Positions 35,080 through 47,571 of a DNA stretch of 64,000 nt are shown piece after piece. This DNA comes from Larix kaempferi (taxonomy: Eukaryota > Streptophyta > Pinopsida > Pinales > Pinaceae). Under the pieces are notes generated by a model. That model worked only from the letters and a program-made list of their open reading frames with translations, made no database searches and had not been told where the DNA came from. The stretch is taken from NCBI GenBank assembly GCA_027924585.1, contig BSBM01000636.1, positions 7,022,001 to 7,086,000 of the forward strand, read 5' to 3'. Position numbers and translations under genes: made by a program. Numbering within the stretch: position 1 is the first letter of the stretch; the number at the start of each line of letters is the position of its first letter.

Positions 35080-35410
35080 AATCTATCTTTGTAAATTTGT
35101 AGTATCCATGAAGTGGCTTATCTTTGTAAATTTGTACTATCCATGAAGTGGTTGTCACATTATTTAAAAAAATTGTCCATAAAAGAATCTATCTTTGTAA
35201 ATTTGTAGTATCCATGAAGTGGCTTAGAATCTATCTTTGTAAATTTGAAGTATCCATGAAGTGGCTTATCTTTGTAAATTTGTGTAAATTTGTACTATCC
35301 ATGAAGTAAAAAAATTGTCCATAAAAGAATCTATCTTTGTAAATTTGTAGTATCCATAAAGTGGCTTAGAATCTATCTTTGTAAATTTGTAGTATCCATG
35401 AAGTAGCTTT
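35080..35410. repeat. 40 bp satellite-like array, scrambled
   Basis: The unit aatctatctttgtaaatttg followed by tagtatccatgaagtggctt occurs six to eight times in full or partial form. Some copies are joined after the half unit, and some are preceded by cacattatttaaaaaaattg and a ccataaaag block. The irregular order suggests repeated slippage. Confidence 0.85.
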
Positions 35411-36049
35411 TCTTATATTATTTGCTCTATTTTTTTTTCCTTATATTAAAGTAAGTATTTAGACTATGTTGATTGAGTTCATCTTTTCATTTATATTTAT
35501 TTATATATCACTCAAATATATAGGGAACTTTGAATGATTAATTTATAAGGGATAATATTTGTTAAGGTTTTGTAAATGGGGGTAACAAGTTAAGTGAGTT
35601 TGATTATCGGGAAAAATCAATATTTAAATGTACTTGAATTAGCGTCATACAAGGATGGAGAGTCGTAGACATGTGTGAATTTCCTAAAAAGTCATTGTAA
35701 ATATTAAAGATGATCATTAATGCTTTATGATTGATTTCACTTGTTAGAATCCCACATTTTCTCCCATGTACACACCACCTAATGCTGCATTGAATACTAA
35801 ATAGAGTATTCAAATTTAAAAAAAAAATCCCCAAAACATATTTAAATAAAAAATGTTTACATATATTTAAAAAGGTCATTTTTAACTTACATCAATAATT
35901 AAATAAATCAATAAATCAATACAAAAACAAATAAATAAAAAATATGTAATTAATATTAATTGTATTTAACTTTTTATGATGATGATGAGGGTAGTTAACA
36001 TTCACTGAGATCAACTTGGTCCATCAAACCCTAAGAGAAGATAAAGGAA

Positions 36050-36560
36050 TTATTTGGATTGATGTAAAACTCTATTCCTATGATAAAAGAACTTAGAAAG
36101 AAACGTTCCTAGGTTTCCATAGTTTTGACATGTTAGAAGATTATGGAGGTTAGTATTGTAGCAAATATTATGAAACTGTGATAGAATGTGGGTGTACATA
36201 GAGCACTCTAAGAGAAAGTGACTTTCATCCCCAATGCTCGTCTCACATAGATGTAAAATCCTTTCCACCCATTGTGTTTTAGGAATTATCCATTGCCCTA
36301 TTTCACTATGAAGCTCATGGGAGTTTGTTCTTATCTTGGCTATATTAATTTTCGTCTTCTAATTGGTTAAGACATAGAGATACTTTTGATATTCCATATT
36401 AGGGTTAATGACATCCTCACCGTATCTTAATTTTATTTTAAACTCTAAATCTTTCTCGTCCCATATTTTCTCTTTAAACTTAAATGTTATATTATTTTTA
36501 ATGTTGTTTATATTTTGCAAAGTGGCATTTTCGTTAATCCCTCAATGGTTTAATTAAGCC
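36050..36560 (-). mobile_element. Fragment of a second LINE family (C-terminal Cys-His region)
   Basis: On the minus strand one can follow YLYVLTN, then a stop where Trp is expected, then KINIAKIRTNSHELHSEIG, WVERILHLCE, DESHFLLECSMYTHI and FYHRNRVL. The pattern C-x2-C (second Cys lost here), DExHFLLEC-x2-Y belongs to the end of LINE reverse transcriptases unlike the RNase H-bearing L1 copies elsewhere in this window. There is no RNase H after it. Domain boundaries upstream of 36560 are unclear. Confidence 0.55.
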
Positions 36561-37218
36561 ATGGCATCTTTATACCAACCTCTCTTGAACCATAGATGGT
36601 CTCGAATGGAATTTAAAGTAATTTTAGGGTGTCTTTGGTTTCCATGGTATTTATCATGTACTTGTACATAAGGTTCCTAGTCATATGTCCATTGGATGTA
36701 GCCTGGGTGGTTGGGAGGAATGATTGTTACCCTCCCCACCTAGGTTTAATTCTTGTAAGTGACATGATGCTCTTGTTGAGCCCCTATGTAATGATTGAGT
36801 GGATTATGTAATTTTGGCCATACCTTGATTCTCTGGAATAACATGTGTTGGCATTTCTCCTAGTGGATGTAGCCCTTGAAAACTGTGAACCACTAGTTAA
36901 AAAAAAGGTACCTACTCATATCAATACTTTCAATGGGGGAAGACCCACTTCTATAAAGAAAATAGACTAAGGAATATTTTTTTTACACATACAATTATGA
37001 TTATAGTGTTTGAGGAGTATTCATTTTATAGTATTCTAGAAATATTCATGTTGAACCAAATTTTTTTATAATTACATGCCTAACCATCAAAGGTGGTTTA
37101 AAACTTAATGTAAGTTATAAGATTTTTTAAAGTTGAATTTTATTTATTGGTTAAAATATAATGGTTAACAATATAATTAAAAACTAATATTATATAATTA
37201 AAATAGTTTGAGTTAAAC

Positions 37219-37250
37219 ATTACTAGGAAAAAGCCCTGTAGTGGAGGTTA
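37219..37250 (+). repeat. Left terminal inverted repeat end of the CACTA transposon
   Basis: It begins cattactaggaaaaagccc and runs on into tgtagtggagg. The 3 bp before it (aaa, 37216-37218) would be one side of the 3 bp target duplication usual for the superfamily. The partner end is not in the window, so the duplication is untested. The first bases are catta rather than cacta. Confidence 0.65.
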
Positions 37251-37369
37251 TAGCGGAAAGCCATTGAAAAAGAGACCGAAAATCCGTTTGTAGCGAAGGT
37301 TTCTAGTGGAGGCGAGTGGCCAAAGTTTTTAGCGGATATTTTTTATACGGTGCATTTCCATCAAAAGCG

Positions 37370-39470
37370 TACCAATGTGTTTGATAATAAATCGCACCGG
37401 TGAGAGCACATATTATACCGCACCGCAATAGACAAAAATATAAGTCAAAGAAAATTTAATTAAAAAAATCGTATTATTTTAATCACCGTTAATCGGTGCG
37501 TTTATATAGAACACTCACACCGGTACGTGATACTATAAACGTCCTGGTGTGTTTAATACATATAAACGCCTTGTTTTTTCAATTTATATTTTTAATAATA
37601 AATCTAATGCGGTGCACATATTAACCTTAAATGCACCGGCGCGCTTGTAATGAGAAAACACACTGAATTCTACTACAAAGAATTTCATTCCGAAATTCAT
37701 TGAAATTGCATTTACAAACCATGCTTGATGATGCGTCTCTGTAATTTATGCACCAGTGTCGATACATAGTATACTGCACCGGAACAGAGAAAAATATAAG
37801 TCAAGGAAAATTTAATTTAAAAAATCGTATTATTTTAATCAAAGTTAATCGATGTGTTTATATAGAACACTCACACCGAGACGTGATACTTTAAACATCT
37901 CGGTGCGTTGCATACATCCAAACGCACCGTTTTTAAATTTATATTTTTAATAATCAATCTTATACCGGTGCGCACATAAAACTGAAATGCACCAATGCTT
38001 TTCTAATGAATAAACACACCACACCGGTGCTCGTCTTATGAATAAACACAACACACTGCACCAGTGCTTGTCTAATGAATAAAACCTAAACTAACAGTGG
38101 GTCTCTGTAATATATGCACCAATGCGTTGGTGTTTTTCAAACGCACCGGTGCGTTGGTGTTTTTCAAACGCACCGGTTTCCATCATTACAAAATAATAAA
38201 TGAAAATCTGTTATTTAAAAAAAACCTTTTTTTCGGTGTGTTAACTTGACCTCCCGCACCGGTGCACTTTACCCTAAAACACACCGGAACTGGGTTTAGT
38301 AAAAAAAACCGCGAGGTAAAATTCATTTTTACCACCTCATAATGCGTTTTTGCCCAATTTCACTGGTGCGAAACCTCACCCACTTGAACACCCTGACATC
38401 CATGGTCCACATGGACACATTTTTCATCCCTGTTGGCTGCTACTACTAGTTTGAATTTTGAAAAATGGTGGTCAAAATTTCAAAATTTCCATACATCACC
38501 ACGATGCCTCCCTGAAGGGTCGTTCAACAAGTAAGTTCTTTGTTACCTCATAATTTAATTTTTTAATGGATTAATTTTTTGTATTTAAAAAAAAATTGAA
38601 AAATTATGTGCGGTGCGTTCAATCCATTCGGCTCGTATCGGATTGCGGTGCACCCTATAAATTATTACAGGCCGCATCGTACCAGTGTGAGCCAAACGAA
38701 TGGAACACGCTGATTCCTGAAAAAATATAATAAAAAAAATTCAATTTCTTAATAGTGCGTTTGATGATTTAGAGCACCGGTACTCTGGTGCCCTCTAAAT
38801 CATCAGACGCACCGTGAAACATAAATAATAAAGACAACTAAATGTTTTGGTGCACCAAGGGACATGTCACCGCTCCGTTATCGGTGCTTTGACATTTCCA
38901 TGGCGCACCGGTAAATATTATGTAATAAAATAATACATAAATTATACAGTGCGCCTATGGAATTTAAGAGGACCGTACTCAGTGCACTTACGTTCAATTA
39001 GCGCACGGTTAATTAAATTGTAATAACATTTATTAATAAATGGTGCCGTTGGTTGAAGTAAACACACCGTTGACATTGTGCTTGCTTGAGCTGAACGCAC
39101 CGAAAATGAATTAATAAATTTTTTACAAAGTTCTATTTCTAGTGTGCCAATTCCACATCAGTACACTGGTGACGGTGCTCTTATGTGGAATGGACGCACT
39201 AGAATTCCATTTTCGAAAAATGTGTTCAGTGCGTTCTATGAATTGAACGCACAGGTGTGATAATATGATTTTAGCGCACCGCTAATTAATTTTTTTGGTC
39301 ATACTGGTACGTTATATTTTTAACGCACCATTTACATTAATTTTAAATAAGAAATTCGGTGTGGTAGGATCGTTATAATGTACTGTAACTGATGTAATTG
39401 TAACATTAAAGCACCGTTTACGGTATGCTTGTATTATTCTGCCGCATCGGTTCGAACAATTTATTTTTTT
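37370..39470. repeat. Left subterminal repeat region, palindromic gcaccggtgc motif
   Basis: Dozens of full and partial copies of acgcaccggtgcg occur in both orientations. Examples lie near 37400, 37525, 37965, 38020, 38140, 38260, 38785 and 38910, with half sites (ggtgcg, cgcacc) between. The core is a perfect palindrome. In CACTA elements such subterminal arrays are bound by the element's own DNA-binding protein and bring the ends together. The motif is absent from the neighbouring DNA and returns at 62165-63390. Confidence 0.85.
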
Positions 39471-39529
39471 CATAAAATTTTATTATTGATGTTAGTAAAT
39501 ATTATTTTAATTGTATGAAATATGTGAAA

Positions 39530-41480
39530 CAAAGACATGAGCGACGGCATGCTGCTCAATAGGAGCGTGCTCAGCTTGAGCAATATACCATGGTTAGATA
39601 GTGGGAGGCTAGGGGGAGGGAGAGGGATTTGTACCCTCGCCCCATTACTGCTTAGGCTACAAATCTATTGAGGATTTTTAGCCTCCTGAAGTTCTATCAG
39701 AAGGCTACATCCTTTAAGGGCCACTCTACATTGTTATGTCAGCTCATTCGGTGTTGGGATCATCAAAGGCGGGCATTTCGTGTTGTTGGCGGTAAGTGGT
39801 TCCATCCCACTGAGGAGGATATTTGTTACATCACTGAGCTATCTAGGAGAGGGGAAGATTTACCCCAGTTCCTCGATGTCCCAAATGGTGTTGCAGCAGA
39901 GAGTCAACTAGCTTACTCCGTGAGATATATCAGTGATGCAGTCGTCCATCTAGTTGATTTTTAGGTGAGTGGTGGGCAGCTTCGAATAGATGCTTTTGGT
40001 CAAGAGGAGGTTATATGCCTCTCTCTTTTGATTACGACGCCGGTGCACTACACTATTGATGGGCATTGCATTTGTTTCCCCTTATTTTATTATGTTGACT
40101 CTTTAGTGTAGAGACATAGATGCATTGGGTGGTATGGCATTTTCTTGCCATAGTTTTGTTATGCTTTGGATAGATGTCATGATATCATTGATGGGAGGTC
40201 CAACTTCCCTTTCGGTTCAGATATTTTTTGTTTATTTTTTGAGATGTTTCCAACCACCAGGCCATCATTTGGGAACCTACCTGCTAGGCCGACGACTGAG
40301 GTGCGTATGCACATGTGGGGGGAGATGATGCCCAAGAGGGGAAAACCTGAGTTCCCAGCTAAGATCACCATATATGTTGGCCAGTGAGGATGACCACGCA
40401 CTTGACATGGTGCCATATCCATATGTAGGCTTGTACTGTAGAGGGTGCCCAATGATCTTCTTCACACCGGATGAGCCACTTGACGAGAGAGGTAATATTA
40501 ATGTTATGTTTAAATTACTATAGTTTCATTTTGTTCTCTTTATACTTAATGCAAATGAAATATTCTATTAATATGTTTATTTTTAATGAAATTGTCTAAT
40601 TATTATTCTGTACTGTATATTTTGCAGATATTGGGAGCTTTGATGCTGAGTTCGGGCCACCTCCTCCCACTCATTATGATCAAGATATGGAGGAGGAGGA
40701 TCAGCCGACCCACAAATGGATAGTAGACATCCTGGTCACCGTTCACGTAGGCCCCATGATAGGTATATTAAGGATGTGGAAGATAAGTTGACTAGATTTT
40801 TGGCAGATGTAGGTATTCATCCTGTGCGGGTGCATGACATTCGTGATGAACCTGATCTTGTGGAGATATGGAGGATTATTACTCGTCATATGAGGTTGTT
40901 GATGCAACATATTGTTGGTGCACACTTTTAGTTGGCTTCCCATCAACCTCCTCCACCTCCACCCCTTCCTCAATCATCTTCAACATCTACTACTCCACCT
41001 CCTCCTCCATCAGCTTCATTGACATATCATCCACCTCTTGCTACTCCACCTTTGATGTCTCATTCACCTCCTCCTCCACCATGCCCTCCTCCTCCTCCAC
41101 CTCCATCATCATCTAGTCTTCTACTCCTACTCGAACTTCGTCTCGATCCTACATCATCATCTGATCCTCTACTCCTACTCGATCTACCCTTCGATCCTAC
41201 TCATCGGCTCAACCATCCACCAGTTCCTACTTCAGACGTTGTTTCTATTTTAGAGGCGCTCAGAGAGGGTCGTACACTTCGTCTTTATGGACATATCTCT
41301 CTTGCTGTCAGATCTATTTTTCCTTCTGGTATTATAGGTACTGGTGCCTCTATCTTTGTTAGCAGAGGTGATGATACTGCCTCTGGCTCTATTGCTGGAG
41401 GTGATGATGCATCTAGCTCAGGTCAGAGAGTTACCGATGACGCCTCTGCAGGAAAAGGTGGAGCATATATGTCATAGCAG
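39530..41480 (+). pseudogene. Accessory gene of the CACTA element, unknown family, proline-rich C-terminus
   Basis: The N-terminal block (39530-39964) has an RRAFRVVGGKWFHPTEEDIC motif followed by ITELSRRGEDLPQFLDVPNG. This looks distantly like plant mobile domain proteins, but I am not sure. It is interrupted by TAG at 39560, 39599, 39653 and 39962, where Gln fits. A middle block (40166-40491, two frames) has PARPTTEVRMHMWGEMMPKR and MIFFTPDEPLDERG and ends at a GT donor near 40492. After an intron with a good tttgcag acceptor (about 40627), the last part (40628-41477) has a helical segment (KDVEDKLTRFLADVGIHPV), a TAG at 40929, a tract of Pro and Ser, and an Ala/Gly/Ser/Asp-rich tail ending at 41477. 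It runs convergently to the transposase. Confidence 0.55.
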
Positions 41481-41499
41481 TTGTTGCACTAGAGATATT

Positions 41500-44400
41500 T
41501 TATATTTGACATATTTTATCATGATTTTGATGTTATATATGCTCATATCTATATATATTTTGCATTTATCATGTTTATGTTGATGTCAATTTTTATGTTT
41601 ATTTATTTATTTATGTGGTGAAAATGATGATTATGGAACGTTAATTGATTATGTTGACGTGTATTATTAGTTACGTGACGTGTTAGATGATGTTTAAATC
41701 TGTTAGTTGTATATGTTACATGAATATGCGATGTAATTGATGTTTTTTGATGGTACGTTCATGCATGCTTATTTTCGGTTTTATGTTAATGACAGTATGA
41801 TGGTATATATGATGGTGTTTATTTTTATTTTTGTTAGATGTTGATAATGATTATAATAATTATATGTTTATGGGAATGCCGTGAAAATGATGATAATGCA
41901 TTTAAATTTTTGTTAAAACTTATGGTTATGTTTATGTTAGTATGGTGATGATTATGTTTATGACGGCATGATTATGCTGTTTATGTTTGTTAGGTGTTGA
42001 AAATGATGATGATCGTAAAGAACTTTGTATTATTGAAAATCACGTGGGTATTTAAATCACTAAGTATTAATTTAGTAGACAAAAACATCACAATTTGCAT
42101 TGTAAATTATGGATGAAGTTGTGGCAACTCTATAATTTATGCATGATTGTTGTATAATAAGGAAATTAACTTTTCATCGTATAATGTTGTGTATAAATTA
42201 ATTAAATATTCAAATGATAAACATAAATGAATCTTGTTTAATTTATAAGTGTAATTTCCAAACATCATAAAAACAAGTGAAATTAGCAGCAAGGCTGCTT
42301 ATGCCTACATCTTAGAAATGTTTCAATGTAATAATTGTACATAATTGAAAACTTAAGTTAAAATAATTATGGAACATTTTAACAATGTATTACTTGTGTA
42401 TAATTTTAAAGCGAAAGAAAAGTGACATGTCTTACTCGATGCCTTTAAAAGTTGAAATAGAGTTGGAGAGATGTACAAGTGTTAGCAACTATTGATAAAG
42501 TATTGATGAATGCATATTATCCCTTTCCATAACAATCTAGAGTACAAGTGAAGTAGAACAATGTAAGAGTTATTATTACTAATACTATTCAATATAAGAG
42601 TTATTATTACAATTCAAAACTATTATAACACATCAAGTTATTATTTGCATTGTAAGAGTTATTACTATGTCACTCATTATAGAAGATAAATGTAAATGCT
42701 AGTTTTGATGCAAAAAAAAAATCATATAAATACATAATTAAAATTGGATTAACAAACTCTACAACAATTTTTCTTCTATATAGAAAGTGTTAAGTATTTA
42801 TTAAATAATTCCAACTCTTTTCAACATATTTTTCAACTTTATTGTATATCTTGATTTTATAGTTCTATTTGTAACAACTAAAAATAATAAAACATATCAA
42901 CGTTTATTTTATTATTAAATACAATTTAACAATTTAAAAACTATCGAATACAAATTTTAATAAAATTGTAATGAGAAATTAAGAAATTAAAAAATATTAA
43001 AAAAATCTAAAAATATTAAATTTTGAAAAAAAAATTATATTTCATCATAAACTATTACAAATTATATATATTAAATTATTTTTTAAACCATTTTAAATTA
43101 ATACTAAATCAATATTTTATAAAATGAGAAATAAAGCTATCTAGTAACTAAATAGCTATGTTGTTAGTATGATTCCAAAATATCCAAGCCAAAGAAATTA
43201 TATTTTAATCTCTACAGAAGTGACAAAATAAATATCCAAGTGCACGTATTTTGTTTTTTTTACTATTTTTTTGTTCATTCAAAGTAGATTGGTTATATTA
43301 TTTTGCAGGCATTAAAGGATACTATTGTAGTTTGTAGTTATAAGGTTGATGGTCCATATCTTAACCGGACAAATGATGACCTACGTTAATTAAAAATAAA
43401 TAATCTAGGGGGAACTAATATAAAGGCAATATGAGAGAGACATGAAATACGTGGAATTAGTTTTTTTTCCTTCAATTTGGTGGAGTTACAAAGTGTAATA
43501 ATTGCTATTCATTCACACAAGAGGGGTGTACAAATGTCATCTTTCAAAACATGATTGATGTCATTAATTTAAGATCGCCCCCTCGTTCAGGCTTTGTGAG
43601 GTGTCGGCCTAAAACAACCAATAGTAAACAAAAATTAATTTTATTTTTTCTTCTTGTTCTGACAGGAATAAGATCTAAAATATTCATATCAATATTATGT
43701 CACACATATAACCAATGAAGTAAAAGATAAATAGATTATTAAAAAATTAAGTTACAAAGTTAAACTTTAGAATAAGTTTTTTAATTGAAAGTAAAAAACT
43801 TTTGACATCTTGTCGATTACAATATTTGTTTGAAGACAACCATACGCACGATCAATTGAGTAATGAGAAGGAGTTGCGTTAGTCAATTTGAAACTCGACG
43901 TTTCGATCCCTACTCTGGGATCATCATAAGGAGACCATTGAAGCCTGAGGGAAAATTAGGATGTCCGTGAACCTATTTATATGACTTTTGCCTTTAGTAG
44001 GTATAAAAAGTCAAGTAGTATTACCATATTGTAATATTATTATAATATATGAATATGAACATCACATAAAAAAATGTAAATATGATCATGATCAATATGA
44101 CCTATCAATGATGTATCATTCAACATTTTAATTTTTTTTTGGCAATAACTCACTTTACAATGACAAATTATATCAAAGCTTTATTAGGAAGAAAGACAAA
44201 TACTTAATTAAAAGAACATTTTCTCTCAATCCAACTTAATTAATGCAATTATAATTCTTAGCATTATAATTTATGACAAAAATATCAAGAAATACAAACA
44301 TTCAAATGCTGATCATGGAGAAATTAGACACCACCTTAAATTTTCTTGTAAATTTCATTGTTATGAAGCCCATAAATATTGATTAAAGTCATTGTAGAGC

Positions 44401-44830
44401 ACCTTAACTCTTTTTGTAAATTACATTATTATCAAGGCCATTAATTAAGTCATTGTTATCAAGGCCATAAATTAATTGAACTTAATCGAACCATATAATA
44501 AAAAAACATTACATTAATCTACCAGAAATGTCATAAATTAATGCAATTATAATTCTTATAATTATTTATAACAAAAACATCATAAAATACAATAATTATT
44601 GCAATATTAATATAGAAATTAGAGGACACCTTCAAGTCCGGAAAAATATGTTAGCCTTTACTTTCACAAAAATAAAATTAAATTAGGTAAGTTGTTTTCA
44701 TGGTGTATTTATATGTATACATAAGACATAATTTCCACCGTCATAAGATGACAAATTAACAATATAATTAGACAATCAAAGATAACAGTAACAAAATGAT
44801 ATCTCAATCTGTAAATGACAAAATAAAATA
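41500..44830. other. AT-rich spacer inside the CACTA element
   Basis: No reading frame or repeat array of note. Composition is very AT-rich, with gatgttta-type and aattaaaat runs. A patch near 43580-43960 is slightly less AT-rich, but I recognise nothing. It may contain the decayed remains of a second transposon gene. Confidence 0.5.
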
Positions 44831-44838
44831 TGTACATA

Positions 44839-46765
44839 TCACTCTTTGTTTCCATGACCCTCATTATCTTCCTCAGTTGGCATGATAACATTGTTGTTCT
44901 TAGAAACATGTTTAGTTCTAGGGTCGTGTCTTAATATGAACCATTGATATCTATTCAACACATCCGGGTGAAAGAACACTTGCTTGCAGTGTTTTGGGAA
45001 AACATAATGCTCCTTACTTTCACCCCACATATTTCTAGAGTTGATACATATCAACCCACCATTAGGATCTTCCTTTACATTATTCTTGTCGAATGTGTCC
45101 CACCACTTGCACCTAAAAATAACACATTGGAAAGATGAGAAATCCACTTGAATGATCTCTTGTATCTTTCCGACATAACCCAACATTCCTCCTACCAAGT
45201 TTCGATCTCGGTGGCTAGCACGACTAGATTGGTCAAACTCAACTTCCACTCCACAGTCTTGTGTAACACGCCCATTATTAGCATCCTCGGTGAAAAAATG
45301 ATGTCCATAATCCCACATAGATGGGAATGAATGCAAATATAAGAAAAGTTAACAAATGATGATGTCATATGTCTATTAACCCAACCAATATTATATTAAA
45401 CATAAATGTTATAATTCAAAGTTGCATTATAAAGTTAGAAATCATGTACATAAATATTTTATTACCGAGTTGCTGCACTTGATGCCAATGTTTAGCGCAT
45501 CCTCCTATTCATGAGGGTAACGACTAGATGCACCATATTTTTCTCTGAATTGTTCTGCAACCTAACTGTTGGGACATATCATTGGCATATTTTCTTTTAA
45601 ATGATTAGGAAAAGGCATGCTTCTACCGTGCAACCGCTTGAATTCTTTTCTGTCAATGTCCCATTTCCTCCTCTTCTCTTCATACAATGTGACCCACGGT
45701 TGTGTCGTCTCCGCATTGTAAATAATGAATTTATTGATTGCATCAATTTATGAATTTGCTTTTGTATTCATGAAAATAAAACCACATTCAGTACGTATGG
45801 GATCAAATATAAAATTTGATGTTTGTTGTGAATATAAGTTACTATGTGGAAAATTGAAGATCGAAAGATAGGTGCCTTATTATTTATCATGCACCTTTTT
45901 CCATTCATTTCGAATACCTCCCCTTCCCTTCTGTCCTCATCACGTTCATCATCCAAAATCACTGCGCCTGGTGTGCCGTCAATTTGCTTGATATAATCAC
46001 TGGCATAATAGAATGAGTCATATACCCGTAGAATTTGACGTTTGTTGCTCAATCGGAGGCTACATAATTCATCCTTGAATTTATAGGGACATGTATCCTC
46101 TATATGCTTCATGGCTATTGAATATGTTGGGATTCACATAAATCCTTCCTCACTTCGGTTCGATGCATGCCATCCGTGCATCACAGGTAATTATTTGCAA
46201 TGGAAGAGCCTTTGAATCCTTGGTATTATAGGCATGTGCCTCAATATCTTATGAGGATGACCGTGTGCTTTAGCCTTTGTATTTATCATTCCCACATTTT
46301 GGACATATCGCTTTTCCTACATATTCGCCTCTATATAGAATACAATCATTGAGGAATGCATGATAAGATATGTACTCTACAACCAACATTTCCAACATTT
46401 GCTTTGCCTCTACGCAGTTTCCGGGCAAGACATTATCATTCAAAAGTACCTTATCTTTGAATGACCTACAGTTAGTGGGAAATACAAATGCATAATGTCA
46501 TTTAAAATTCATAAAATCAACCATTTTCAATGATGATTGTGTTGCAAGAATACTCAAAATATAATGTAGTTGATAGTCAGTTGCCACAACATTGCCGAGA
46601 AACATGTGTCTGACATGCCGTACTTTGCTTTTAAGTTGTAGAGTAACATTGTTGTCACCAACTATGTAGACTTTGACCGACCAGATCCAAATAGAGGTGT
46701 GGTGGAAGCCAATTTAAGGATTTCGAATAAGGCTTCAATAATATGAGCGTCATCCCCTAGCTCAT
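44839..46765 (-). pseudogene. CACTA transposase (TNP2/TNPD type), main part, catalytic core deleted
   Basis: Reading on the minus strand from 46765: LFEILKLASTTPLFGSG and LLYNLKAKYGMSD near 46650, then the hallmark YHAFLNDCILYRGEYVGKAI followed by CPKCGNDKYKG near 46360-46275. After a frame change comes ILRHMPIIPRIQRLFHCK, then NRSEEGF and IAMKHIEDTCPYKF near 46090. These are the start of the TNP2 domain. The rest of the TNP2 core, including its acidic catalytic part, is missing: the text jumps to KRQILRVYDSFYYASDYI. After further decayed frames, 45336-44839 gives a clear DUF4216-type C-terminus (FRCKWWDTF, then CKQVFFHPDVLNRYQWFILR). The 5' exon continues at 59551-59842 beyond the nested insertion. 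In CACTA elements this protein cuts the element ends. Confidence 0.78.
46761..46765. repeat. Target-site duplication ctcat (left) of the nested LTR array
   Basis: Matches ctcat at 59546-59550. With one copy removed the transposase reading frame runs through without a break in phase. Confidence 0.88.
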
Positions 46766-47025
46766 TGTGAGTTTTTGTGAAATTCTCACAGAGATCTAGA
46801 GACAAAGATAAAATTCACTCTAAGTCTAACGAAGACCAAAAGAATTGAGTAGGAAAAATAGAGAAGGAAAAACTTTGTTACAACACAAGAGAATGAAGAA
46901 CAATGGGAAAAACTTCCATTACCTCTATTATTCAGTAAAATGTGTACATAAATAATACATTTACAAAGGATAAATTCGTGAGCCCATAGAGGCAGTTGGA
47001 ATCCACATATTTGGTGGGATTATTT
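46766..47025 (-). repeat. LTR A of the array, outer part (split by a copia element)
   Basis: Matches 53763-54015 of LTR B (gaaattctcac, tagagaaggaaaaa, gtgtacataaataatacat). It resumes at 52033. The pre-insertion text ttattttgcattgaacc fits the uninterrupted LTR B text ttagtttgcattgaaacc. Confidence 0.85.
47021..47025. repeat. Target-site duplication tattt (left) of the copia element
   Basis: Matches tattt at 52028-52032, directly beside the two copia LTR ends. Confidence 0.85.
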
Positions 47026-47496
47026 TTTTGGTTGTGGAGCCAGATCTTCTTGTCTCATAGATGATATTGTCTCAGTCGTGCACCCCAGAGGACTGTACAC
47101 TCATGCCCCAACCTTGGGGTTCGGGGCTGTTTTCGCCAACAGTTTTCGGGCCCATGGTTTTGGGTAGCCCGTGGTATTTTCCCATTGTATCTCCCTTATA
47201 AAAGAAAGACATTGTAATACGGCTAGGGTTGATGTATTAGGTTTTATGCATTGTAAAGATCTCTGAGATCAGAAGAGAGACTGTGAGACAGTGAAGAGGA
47301 AGTGCAACGGTTGTGCTGCAGGTTGTATCCCTTCACTTTGCTGGACGAAATAATAATAAGGACTGGCAACTTCAATGTGGATGTAGCCCAAGTTGGGTGA
47401 ATCACAATATATCTGTGTCTCTCTTGTAATGTGTATGTGTGATTATATTTTCATTTCTGTTTATTGTTATTGCTCTGCGATCCTGTTTTTCTAACA
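47026..47496 (+). repeat. Copia 5' LTR (471 bp)
   Basis: It begins ttttggttgtg (the 3' copy begins tgttggttgtg) and ends tttttctaaca. It lacks about 28 bp present in the 3' LTR near 51630-51660. A probable promoter region lies around the tataaaaga at 47208, upstream of the transcript part of the LTR. Confidence 0.9.
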
Positions 47497-47498
47497 AT

Positions 47499-47511
47499 TG
47501 GTATCAGAGCC
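47499..47511 (+). other. Primer-binding site of the copia element
   Basis: tggtatcagagcc, complementary to the 3' end of initiator Met-tRNA, starts 2 bp after the LTR. Confidence 0.92.
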
Positions 47512-47571
47512 AAAGGTCTATTTGGCAGATAAACCCATAGGAAGCTAGGGTTTCTGGTTCGAGTGGGAGCA

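Noticed and set aside
35080-35410. CRISPR-like array of 40 bp repeats
   Set aside because: Units are adjacent or overlapping without unique spacers, in a plant nuclear setting; it is a satellite.
40932-41477. Separate proline-rich gene starting at 40932
   Set aside because: It is in the same frame as the block 40716-40931, separated only by a TAG, so it is the tail of the accessory gene and not its own gene.
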